45,751 nt of DNA from NCBI GenBank assembly GCA_910588965.1, contig CAJUSO010000022.1:1-45751 (forward strand), given 5' to 3'. Origin of the DNA: an uncultured Lachnospiraceae bacterium (lineage in GTDB: Bacteria; Bacillota; Clostridia; Lachnospirales; Lachnospiraceae). Both the position numbers and the translations under genes were made by a program. Below, one piece after another: positions 15,192 through 23,438 of this stretch (its first letter is position 1; every line of letters begins with the position of its first letter). The notes under the pieces are model-generated. The model saw nothing but the letters and a program-made list of their open reading frames with translations. It was not told the origin of the DNA and ran no database searches.

Positions 15192-16766
15192 ATGTATAAA
15201 GTAATGCTTGTGGATGATGAGATTTTGGTAAGGGAGAGGATTTCTAAAAGGATCCCTTGGGAGGATTTGGGCTATTGCCTTACGGCGGTCTGTGAGAATG
15301 GGAAAGAGGCGGTGGATTTCCTCCAGGCAGAGGACGTGGATTTGATATTGACCGATATTTGCATGCCATATATGGATGGCCTGGAACTGGCAAAATATGT
15401 GTATGAAGAGAAGAAAGGGGCAAAAATCATTATCTTAAGCGGTTACGATGAGTTTTCCTATGCAAAGGAAGCTGTCAAATACCAGGCGCTTTCCTATGTG
15501 TTAAAGCCAGTGACGGCTTCGGAACTGATGAAAGTCCTTGCAGAAGCGAAGGAAAAGCTGGACGAAGTAAAGACGGAGCACCAGGTAAAGTCCGTGTACC
15601 TGGATAGCCTGGAAATCCTAAGGAGCCAGCTTTTGATGCAGCTTGCGTCAGGAAACCTTCCAGAAGGAGCCTGGGAAGAAAGGAGCAGGGAATACGGGAT
15701 TTCGTTTTTGGGAGAGCGGTATTGCGCCATAGCAGCTTTTTTCCAGGAGCCCCCTGGGGATTACAGCCTTCGGCAGATGGCTGGGTGGATAGGGAAAACC
15801 AGCGGGGACGCCCTGGCATTTGAAGGCTTGGCAGGGAACCTGATGGTGTTTGTGAAGAAAAGCAACAATAAGCTGCTGATGGAGGAGGCGCGCAGGATCT
15901 GCTGTGAACTGGCGGGATATGCAAAGGGCAGGCTCCAACAGAAGGCCAGCTGTTTTATCGGCACTTGCGTGTCAGAACTGCAGAATATCTGCGTATCCTG
16001 CCAAAATGCCTTTGCCATGAAGGAATTTATGTACTTGGAGAAAGAAGCGTATATTTACGAGTGGGATTTCTATCAGAAACACAAGTGGGATATTGAGCGG
16101 ATTTCCATGGATAAAGAACGGGAGCAGCGTATCGTTTTGGCAGTGAGGAGCAATTTGAAAGAAGATGTGAGGAAGGAACTGCAGGAATTCCAGAGGGAGT
16201 GCCAAGAGCGGTGGATTACAAGAAGCCGTGCGGTTATCACGCTGCAGGGCATGATTTTTGCAGTTATGGCCTCGCTTAGCCAAATCAATATGGAGGAGGA
16301 TGAAGGGCTTTTTTTAAAAGAGCAGGAGTGCATGTTCGCCCTGTTCAAATGCAGCTATTTATCCGAGATGAAGGAGATAGCCCTCCGGTTTTTCGAAGAG
16401 GCTGCAGACGTTATGAGTTATAGCAGGGCCAATTACGGGGAGCGGCAGGCAGCTATGGCCCTTGATTATATCGAAAAGCATTATGCCGACCCAGAGCTGT
16501 CCCTCGGGGCGCTCTGCCAGGAGCTTGCCATCAGCATAAGCTATTTCAGCACAATCTTTAAAGAGTTTGCGGGGAAGACCTTTATAGAAGCCCTGACAGA
16601 GCGGCGCATGGAAACGGCCAGGGAATTGCTGGGAAGCCAGTCCCTTAAAATGTATGAGGTTGCAGAAAAATGCGGGTACAAGGATTCCAGCTATTTCAGC
16701 GTGGCATTTAAGAAGTATTATGGCATGGCTCCCAGGGAGTTTGCTAGGAAATCGAAGAAAAGGTAA
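15192..16766 (+). CDS. YesN-type response regulator, AraC-family output domain
   Basis: Transcription factor of a two-component system. ATG 15192 is chosen for GAAGGGA upstream and because the protein then begins MYKVMLVDDE. The 525-residue protein has an N-terminal receiver domain with Asp8/Asp9, phospho-acceptor Asp55 in LILTDICMP and Lys105 in VLKP. A long middle region (about 130-420) of the YesN type follows, then two AraC helix-turn-helix units from about 425 (LGALCQELAISISYFSTIF and MYEVAEKCGYKDSSYFSVAF). It lies 6 bp before the histidine kinase gene. Systems of this type control carbohydrate use, and the secreted glycosidases downstream are plausible targets (inference). Confidence 0.95.
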   Translation: MYKVMLVDDEILVRERISKRIPWEDLGYCLTAVCENGKEAVDFLQAEDVDLILTDICMPYMDGLELAKYVYEEKKGAKIIILSGYDEFSYAKEAVKYQALSYVLKPVTASELMKVLAEAKEKLDEVKTEHQVKSVYLDSLEILRSQLLMQLASGNLPEGAWEERSREYGISFLGERYCAIAAFFQEPPGDYSLRQMAGWIGKTSGDALAFEGLAGNLMVFVKKSNNKLLMEEARRICCELAGYAKGRLQQKASCFIGTCVSELQNICVSCQNAFAMKEFMYLEKEAYIYEWDFYQKHKWDIERISMDKEREQRIVLAVRSNLKEDVRKELQEFQRECQERWITRSRAVITLQGMIFAVMASLSQINMEEDEGLFLKEQECMFALFKCSYLSEMKEIALRFFEEAADVMSYSRANYGERQAAMALDYIEKHYADPELSLGALCQELAISISYFSTIFKEFAGKTFIEALTERRMETARELLGSQSLKMYEVAEKCGYKDSSYFSVAFKKYYGMAPREFARKSKKR

Positions 16767-16772
16767 GGGAAC

Positions 16773-18542
16773 ATGGGGCTTAGGAACAGGATTAGCAGCA
16801 TCCGGGTACAGATTATCGTGGCCTTTTTCCTTCTGGTATTTTCCAGCATCATTGCATTTATGCTGTTTTCTGTAGGCTATACCAGGAGCAGCTTAAAGGC
16901 GAATTCCAAAGAGAATAGTGAGGAACTGGTGCAGCAGGTGAATTACAATATTGAAAATTATATGGACTATATGGAAAACATTGCCCAGGTAGTGATGCAT
17001 AACACCAGCATAGAGCAGTTCCTGTTCGGGGAGGAAGCGGCAGGGGATCAGGCGAAAGCAAAGCTGGGGGAGGAATTGGAAGCAATGCTCCAAATACGGA
17101 AGGATATCTGCAACATTGCGGTATTGGGGGATAATGGGAGGGTTTTCATCAATTCCGGGCAGGAGGAATGGAACCAATATGCCCGCCTGGAACAGAAGCC
17201 CTGGTTTCAGAGGGCAAGGGAGGCTGGGCAGGGAATGCATGTGTCCTCTTCCCATGTCCAGAATATCGTCAAGGGCCGCTACGACTGGGTGGTTACCATG
17301 AGCCATGTCCTGGAAAATCCCGCGGATGGCCAGATGGGAGGCATGCTCCTGATTGACCTGAATTATAATGTCATCAGTGATTTATGCGAGTCCATCAGCC
17401 TGGGGAAAAGGGGGTATGTGTATATTGTGGATGCCCAGGGCGGTATCGTATACCATCCGCAGCAGCAGCTTATTTTAAGCGATGTGAAAAAAGAGCGGCT
17501 GGAAGAAATGGTAGGGCAGGACACAAGCGTTACTTATACGGAGGAAAGCGGGGAAGAAAAGATATACACGCCGTTCCATTCTGGGAAGACAGGGTGGACA
17601 ATCGTGGGGGTTGTCTATGCGTCGGAATTGGTGGAGAATGCAAATATGGTGAGGGCGATTTATTTTTTGATTGCTGGGATTTTGATTCTATTGGCCATTG
17701 GGATGGCCGTGGTGATGGCGGGGAATATCACCCGCCCCATGAAGCAGCTCCAGGAGGCGATGGACAAGGTGAAGGGCGGGGATTTCCAGGCCGTCCAGGT
17801 GCAGGTTCACGGGGAAAATGAGATTTACCGGCTGCAGCAGGATTTTAACCGTATGGTCCGCCAGATAGACCAGCTTCTCCAAAAGAATGTGCGTGATGAG
17901 GAAGAGAAGCGGGAAATCGAGATGAAGGCCCTGCAGTCCCAGATTAACCCGCATTTCCTATACAATACGTTAGATTCCATTATCTGGATGATTGAATCAG
18001 AGGAGCCAGACCAGGCCATAAGGATGACCTCCGCCCTTGCCAGGTTTTTCCGCCAGGCTATTGGGAAAGCCGGCGTCTTTGTAACGCTTCGGGAAGAATT
18101 GGAGTATACCAGGAATTACCTGATTATCCAGAAGATGCGCTATGAGGATAAGGTGGATTATAAGATACAGGTGGAGGAGGGGCTGATGGAACGCCGTATT
18201 TTGAAACTGGTGCTCCAGCCCCTGGTGGAAAACGCCCTGTACCATGGGCTGAAATACAAGGAATCCAAGGGATTGATTCAGGTGATAGGCTATCCGGCCG
18301 GGGAGCGGATGGTCATTAAGGTGTCTGATAATGGGGTAGGCATGGACGAAGAGGCGCTGGCCCATATCTTTGACCCCAAGCCCATATCCCAGAAGCACAA
18401 CGGCGTAGGGCTTGGGAATATCAAAAGAAGGATGCAGCTATACTATGGGGAACAGTGCGAATTTAAGATTGAGAGCGAAAAGGGCGTAGGGACTACGGTC
18501 AAAATAGCGGTCCCGCAGGAAACACAGGGAGGGAAGGGATGA
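16773..18542 (+). CDS. YesM-type sensor histidine kinase
   Basis: Membrane sensor partner of the preceding regulator. It has 589 residues. A first membrane helix (about 12-36) is followed by an extracellular dCache-like sensor of about 250 residues that includes the GYVYIVDAQGGIVYHP signature. A second membrane helix (about 290-312) leads to a HAMP domain. The His_kinase domain has His394 in the QINPHFLYN motif. The ATPase domain has LVENALYHGL, DNGVGM and GVGLGNIKRR. QINPHFLYN is the hallmark of the LytS/YesM class, which lacks the classical dimerisation helix. Its TGA overlaps the ATG of the next gene by 4 bp. Confidence 0.95.
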   Translation: MGLRNRISSIRVQIIVAFFLLVFSSIIAFMLFSVGYTRSSLKANSKENSEELVQQVNYNIENYMDYMENIAQVVMHNTSIEQFLFGEEAAGDQAKAKLGEELEAMLQIRKDICNIAVLGDNGRVFINSGQEEWNQYARLEQKPWFQRAREAGQGMHVSSSHVQNIVKGRYDWVVTMSHVLENPADGQMGGMLLIDLNYNVISDLCESISLGKRGYVYIVDAQGGIVYHPQQQLILSDVKKERLEEMVGQDTSVTYTEESGEEKIYTPFHSGKTGWTIVGVVYASELVENANMVRAIYFLIAGILILLAIGMAVVMAGNITRPMKQLQEAMDKVKGGDFQAVQVQVHGENEIYRLQQDFNRMVRQIDQLLQKNVRDEEEKREIEMKALQSQINPHFLYNTLDSIIWMIESEEPDQAIRMTSALARFFRQAIGKAGVFVTLREELEYTRNYLIIQKMRYEDKVDYKIQVEEGLMERRILKLVLQPLVENALYHGLKYKESKGLIQVIGYPAGERMVIKVSDNGVGMDEEALAHIFDPKPISQKHNGVGLGNIKRRMQLYYGEQCEFKIESEKGVGTTVKIAVPQETQGGKG

Positions 18543-19513
18543 GGAAGGATTGGAAGAGAAGGGCGCTGCTGGCGGTATTGGCGGCGTGCGGCAGTATCCT
18601 GTCCGTATCTGCCGGCATAGGGCAATATAGGAAACAGGGCAAGGCAGAGATTGTATTTATCCCCAAGGTCTATGACGAAGACAATGATTTCTGGATGGAT
18701 ACCATCCATGGGGCCAGGAGCGCCGCTAAGGAATTCCAGGCAGAGCTTACGGTATTTGCGCCAGAGGTGGAATCGGATTATCTCACCCAGATTGCCTATA
18801 TTGAAAAAGCGATTGCCCAGAAGCCGGATGTGATTGCCATTTCCCCCATCCTGTATTCCGATATGACGGAGGAGATAGAAAAAATCACGGAAGCAGGGAT
18901 TGGGCTGGTCTTGATTGATTCCAGGATTGATAAGGACATAGAGGCCTGTTACATTGGGACGGACAACATCAATGCAGGCATTGCGCTGGGGCAGGAGATG
19001 GCGCAGTTTGTGGAAGATGATACAAAAATAGCGGTGGTTGCCCATGTAAAGGGCGCCTCTACGGCAATAGAACGGGAAGAGGGGATGCGCCAGGGGCTGG
19101 GTGGATCCCAAAGGCGGATTGAAGAAATCATGTACTGCAATTCTGATTATGGCAAAGCCTATGAGCTGACGAAGGAGATGTTCGGCAGACGGGCAGATAT
19201 TAATATGGTGGCCGGCCTGAACCTATATTCCATCATCGGCGCCGCAAGGGCAGTGGACGAACTGGGCTTAGGCGGGAAGGTGAAGGTGATTGGCTTTGAC
19301 AATGACAAGAAGGGCATCCAATATATGGAGGAAGGCATTATTGACGCCCTGGTGGTGCAGAAGCCCTTTAATATGGGATACCTGGGGATAGAGGCGGCTG
19401 TGCGCGTGGCCCACGGGGAGCCGGTGGAAAAGGTGATAGATTCCGGGATGGAAGTAATCACAGCGGATAATATCTATACGGGGGAAAATGAAAAGCTGCT
19501 GTTTTCCTTTTAA
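18539..19513 (+). CDS. Sugar-type substrate-binding lipoprotein, probable sensor accessory
   Basis: 324 residues of the LacI/RbsB-like periplasmic binding protein fold (Peripla_BP_4 type), with FIPKVYDEDNDFW near the N-terminus, DVIAISPI, the hinge-region LIDSRID, GTDNINAG and a late IGFDNDKKG. The start has a basic n-region, a hydrophobic run and a lipobox LAAC with Cys17, so it is likely anchored outside the membrane. It overlaps the kinase gene by ATGA and no ABC permease or ATPase follows. It is therefore more likely the ligand-binding third component of the sensor, as in the XylFII-LytS system, than a transporter part. The ligand is unknown; a sugar is likely. Confidence 0.88.
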   Translation: MRKDWKRRALLAVLAACGSILSVSAGIGQYRKQGKAEIVFIPKVYDEDNDFWMDTIHGARSAAKEFQAELTVFAPEVESDYLTQIAYIEKAIAQKPDVIAISPILYSDMTEEIEKITEAGIGLVLIDSRIDKDIEACYIGTDNINAGIALGQEMAQFVEDDTKIAVVAHVKGASTAIEREEGMRQGLGGSQRRIEEIMYCNSDYGKAYELTKEMFGRRADINMVAGLNLYSIIGAARAVDELGLGGKVKVIGFDNDKKGIQYMEEGIIDALVVQKPFNMGYLGIEAAVRVAHGEPVEKVIDSGMEVITADNIYTGENEKLLFSF

Positions 19514-19703
19514 GGGGATTCTTTGTTCTTCCCGGCTGCATCCCATACGGAGCTGCTACAAGAAAATATTCTTTATTTTGCGTAAAAAATTCACTTTTAT
19601 CTTTGGGCAAAGGCAGGTATACTTAACGATATGTATAGCTTCCATAAAACGGGGGCCTTTGGGGCTATGAGGAAAGCCTGGAAGAGAAAAGGAGGATAAA
19701 GAC
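19514..19703 (+). promoter_or_regulatory. Upstream region of the secreted-protein operon
   Basis: A TATACT -10-like box at 19618-19623 lacks a good -35. CTTTGGGCAAAG, a near-perfect palindrome, lies at 19601-19612, where a -35/spacer would be, and could be an operator. TTTTGCGTAAAA at 19576-19587 is nearly identical to TTTTTCGTAAAA at 33944 before the other large glycosidase gene. A GTG start with AAGGAGG begins the next gene. Confidence 0.4.
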
Positions 19704-22700
19704 GTGAAAAGCAGATTGCCAGGAACAAGGAGGATCCTTACATGGCTGCTGGCAGTTTCCCTGGTGATAGGGAACCTGGCACAGGGAATGGATGTGAGGG
19801 CAGAACATGCAGGGCGTGCAGAAGACGCAGGAAAGATGGTATATTACGTGAACTGCGGCGGGACAGGGCTTCCGGAAGGGGAAGCATACGGGGAATATAA
19901 TCAAGGCACAGTGGACCAGCCCTATGATGCAGCAGGGGAAGGGGCGTACCATTGGGGCTATGACGGTGGTTATGAATATGAGACAGACACCTATGCAGGG
20001 CATTCCGTGCGCCTGGTCAAAGGGAATGATGCAGCCCCCCTGTCTTATTCGTTCGAGTTACCCCAAGGGGAGTACCAGCTGGAAATCGGGGTTCCCCATT
20101 GCAGCTATTGGGGGAACCGCACCATGGACATCGGCCTTCAGGTAGGGGGAGGGGAACAGGAGAACCTAATATCCGGCCTGAATACGACGGATGATATCGC
20201 GGAAGGGACCCTGAAGGTGGTTACGTCAGAATTTTCCGTGGAAGGGGAAAAAGAAGCCGTGGCGGTTTCTGCCATCCGCAGCAGTGAGGACCATTGGGCG
20301 CCTTTTTTGGGTTATATTAAAATTTATGAACGGGAGGAAGGACAGCCAGCCCCTCCTCAGGAAAGCTATGTGGCATATTTTGTAAACTGCGGCGGGACGG
20401 GGATTCCCGGAGGGGAAAGCTATGGCAGGTATAATGGCAATGTAGCGGACCAGCCCTATGATGCAGCAGGGGAAGGCGGATACCGCTGGGGCTATGACAG
20501 CGGCTATGAATATGAGACGGACACTTATGTAGGCCATGAGGTACGCCTGGTCAAAGGGAATGATGCAGCCCCCCTGTCCTACTATTTCGAGTTACCCCAA
20601 GGGGATTACAAGATAGAGGTGAGGCTCCCTCATTGCTATCAGTGGGGGAACCGTGTCATGAATGTGGACGTCAAGGTGGGGGAAGGAAAGAAACAGAACC
20701 TGGTTTCGGGCTTGAATACGACAGAAGATATCCCGGATGGGAGCCTGCGGGCAATCGCTTCGGAATTTTCCATAAAAGGGGAGAAGGAAGTTGTGGAGGT
20801 GTCTGCTATCCGCAGCAGCAGCCAAAACTGGGCGCCGTTTTTGGGCTATATCAAAATTTATGTGGACAAGGAAGACAGCCTCGCAAAGGCTCTGGGACAC
20901 GCGGCAGCTATTTATGAGGCTGGTAACCAGGAAGGGATTTATACCGAAGAGACCTGGAACGCCTTTGCAGAAGCTTATGAGAAGGCATTGGCGCTTCTGG
21001 AATCAGCAGACCAGGCAGCAAGGGAAGAAGCGGCAGGGGAATTAAGCCTTGCGCAGCAGGGGCTGAAGAAGGCAAAAGCAGAGAAGTGGGTATATGATTT
21101 TGAAGAAGGCATTGGGGATGCAAGCCTGGTCGTGAACCGGAATGGGGTTTCCGCTTACAGCGGGCAGGCAGTTTACAAAGAAGGCAGGAAGGGCGGACGT
21201 GCCCTCCAGACAGGGAATTACGGGCTTTGCCTGAACAAGAAGGATTTAGGGGAGCAGTATACCGTAAATGTATGGGTGAAACCCAGCGTGCCCATCCCGA
21301 ACAATACGCCTACGGTTTTCCTGGGCTATAACAGCCCGGAGAAATGGCTGGGAATTGCAGGGAATAATTCTTCTTCCGGGTGTAAAATCTGGACGAAGGC
21401 AAACGGCGCTTACAATACCCTTCCGCAGACGGTAAAGGCGCCGGCGGGGGAATGGGTGATGCATACCATCCAAAGCGACGGCAACGTCACAGCAGTCTAT
21501 GAAAACGGCGTGATGGTGGCACAGTCTGACAGTATTGCAGATGTGCTTTCCGGCCGGAACCAGGATATTTATTTGTGCGTGAATTTCTGGGACGGGCATC
21601 TGCGCGGGCTGATTGATGATGTGAGCGTATATGAGGAATGCCTGACGGCAGAAGAAGTATACCGCCTGTATGAGCCTAGGGGGGAGGAAGAGATTTTCCA
21701 GGAGGAAGGCTTTGCTGCATCCAAGAAAAAGAGCATTGTGAGCGGTTCCTCAAAGCAGATCCAGGTTACCTTGCCTCAGGGCGTCCGCAATGCAGAGATT
21801 ACATATTCTTCCGACAACACAGCAGTCGCCCAGGTAAGCCAGGATGGCAAGGTGGCCGGCAAAGCGCCTGGGAAGGCTACCGTAACGACAGCTGTAAAAG
21901 TTGGCAGTACCACAAAGAGGCAGGATACCGCCATTACCGTAAGGAGCACTGATGAAATTGTAGATAGCAAGATACTGTATTTCGTGGATTGCGGCAATGG
22001 GGACACCAGCCTTGCGGGAGACAGCTTGTTCGGGCAGTATAACCGCAGGCCAGACCAGGAACTGGGGGTAGACGCTGTGACAGGCAAATCCTGGGGATGG
22101 GGGAAAATCGGCAGCAATGACCCAGAGCCGGGAACCAACAGCCGGGCAGATGAGGATTCAAAGGAAGCCACTTACCAGGCGGCAGGCCCGTCCAGTGATT
22201 TTTATTATGAATTTGAGCTTCCGGCAGATATGTACCAGGTGGAGATTACCGTCCCCTATTTTCTGAGCGGCAGCAATACCAGGACCTTTGAAGTGCTGGC
22301 CAGCAATGGGGCGCTTGGAGCCAAATATGAGACGGTTGCCAACAATATCAATACAAAATATATCAGCGGCGCAGCCAAAACCTATACGGGGACATGCATC
22401 GCAGACGGGACTAAGCCGCTCCGGCTGTCCTTCCTGTCAGATTCGGATGCCTGGGGGCCGATTGTAAGCGCCATCCAGATATCTGCCGTGCCGGCAGAGG
22501 ATGCGAAGGAATCCCTGAAGGCTGCCATAGAGAAGGCAAAAGCCTATCAGCTGGAAGACTACAGCAATGGGAGTTACGGGGCGCTTGCGGCGGCCATCCA
22601 AGATGCAGAAGCGAAACTGGACGCTATTTCCAATGCGAAAGAGGCCAAGGAGTTAGAGGATGCCATTTGGGCTGCCATAAAGAACCTGCAGCCAGGCGTC

Positions 22701-23423
22701 AACAAAGAAATCCAGGCGTTGAAGGCTCTGATTGCCCAGGCAAAAGGATACAAGGAAGCGGATTACACCGCTGCGTCCTATCAGGCATTGCAAAAGGCCA
22801 TCCAGGAGGCAGAGGAGCAGGTTCCTGCGGTTACTTCCATCTCCCAAGCCATGCGGCTGGCAAACCGCATCCGGCAGGCAATGGGTGCTTTGGAAAAGAA
22901 ACCCCCTGTGGTAAACCCGCCTGTAACCGTTACTTACCGCGTAACCTTTGACAGCGCTGGGGGATCTGCAGTGGCAGCTAAAACCGTAAAGTCTGGGCAG
23001 AAGGTATCAAAACCCAAAAACCCAACCAGGGCGAAATATGTCTTCGCAGGATGGTATGCTGGGAGCAAGAAATATGATTTCAAGAAACCTGTGGCAGCAA
23101 ACCTGAAGCTAAAGGCAAAATGGACCAAGGTCAAGGTTGGGGCAACGAAAATCACACAGATGCAGAATAAGAAGGCCAGCCAGTGCCTGGTAAAAGCCAA
23201 GAAGGTTTCCGGGGCGGCAGGGTATCAGTTTGCCTATTCTACGGACAGCCGTTTCAAGAAATCCGTGAAGCATGCATCCAGCAAGGCAGAAAAAACGGTT
23301 TTGAAGAAACTGAAAAAAGGAAAAGTTTACTATATTAAGGCCAGGGCGTACAAATTAGATTCCAAAGGGCAGAAGGTCTATGGCGCATACAGCGGGAAGA
23401 AGAAAATCCGCATTAAAAAATAA
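19704..23423 (+). CDS. Secreted multidomain carbohydrate-binding protein (three malectin-like, LamG, Ig-like, FIVAR, InlB-type repeat)
   Basis: 1239 residues, GTG start with AAGGAGG upstream, signal peptide ending near VRA (about residue 33). Domains in order: malectin-like 1 (about 45-215) and 2 (about 223-390), clearly related to each other, each opening with a (Y/F)VNCGGTG motif and sharing VRLVKGNDAAPLSY; a FIVAR-type helical segment (about 392-456); a LamG/concanavalin-like domain (about 460-655); a BIG2-like Ig domain (about 670-750); a more distant malectin-like 3 starting ILYFVDCGNGD (about 755-930); two FIVAR segments; a Listeria-Bacteroides repeat with FAGWYAGSKKYDF; and a lysine-rich fibronectin III-like end. 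No catalytic domain is recognised. It probably binds glycans or scaffolds neighbouring enzymes. There is no LPXTG or SLH anchor. Confidence 0.85.
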   Translation: MKSRLPGTRRILTWLLAVSLVIGNLAQGMDVRAEHAGRAEDAGKMVYYVNCGGTGLPEGEAYGEYNQGTVDQPYDAAGEGAYHWGYDGGYEYETDTYAGHSVRLVKGNDAAPLSYSFELPQGEYQLEIGVPHCSYWGNRTMDIGLQVGGGEQENLISGLNTTDDIAEGTLKVVTSEFSVEGEKEAVAVSAIRSSEDHWAPFLGYIKIYEREEGQPAPPQESYVAYFVNCGGTGIPGGESYGRYNGNVADQPYDAAGEGGYRWGYDSGYEYETDTYVGHEVRLVKGNDAAPLSYYFELPQGDYKIEVRLPHCYQWGNRVMNVDVKVGEGKKQNLVSGLNTTEDIPDGSLRAIASEFSIKGEKEVVEVSAIRSSSQNWAPFLGYIKIYVDKEDSLAKALGHAAAIYEAGNQEGIYTEETWNAFAEAYEKALALLESADQAAREEAAGELSLAQQGLKKAKAEKWVYDFEEGIGDASLVVNRNGVSAYSGQAVYKEGRKGGRALQTGNYGLCLNKKDLGEQYTVNVWVKPSVPIPNNTPTVFLGYNSPEKWLGIAGNNSSSGCKIWTKANGAYNTLPQTVKAPAGEWVMHTIQSDGNVTAVYENGVMVAQSDSIADVLSGRNQDIYLCVNFWDGHLRGLIDDVSVYEECLTAEEVYRLYEPRGEEEIFQEEGFAASKKKSIVSGSSKQIQVTLPQGVRNAEITYSSDNTAVAQVSQDGKVAGKAPGKATVTTAVKVGSTTKRQDTAITVRSTDEIVDSKILYFVDCGNGDTSLAGDSLFGQYNRRPDQELGVDAVTGKSWGWGKIGSNDPEPGTNSRADEDSKEATYQAAGPSSDFYYEFELPADMYQVEITVPYFLSGSNTRTFEVLASNGALGAKYETVANNINTKYISGAAKTYTGTCIADGTKPLRLSFLSDSDAWGPIVSAIQISAVPAEDAKESLKAAIEKAKAYQLEDYSNGSYGALAAAIQDAEAKLDAISNAKEAKELEDAIWAAIKNLQPGVNKEIQALKALIAQAKGYKEADYTAASYQALQKAIQEAEEQVPAVTSISQAMRLANRIRQAMGALEKKPPVVNPPVTVTYRVTFDSAGGSAVAAKTVKSGQKVSKPKNPTRAKYVFAGWYAGSKKYDFKKPVAANLKLKAKWTKVKVGATKITQMQNKKASQCLVKAKKVSGAAGYQFAYSTDSRFKKSVKHASSKAEKTVLKKLKKGKVYYIKARAYKLDSKGQKVYGAYSGKKKIRIKK
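19840..20862 (+). repeat. Intragenic tandem duplication encoding two malectin-like domains
   Basis: Two copies with a period of about 530 bp (19840-20330 and 20371-20862) within the gene at 19704. Long stretches are identical at DNA level, for example the run encoding LVKGNDAAPLS, so the duplication is fairly recent. The third malectin-like domain at 21970 is only recognisable at protein level. Confidence 0.8.
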
Positions 23424-23438
23424 GGGAGGGACATAGCA

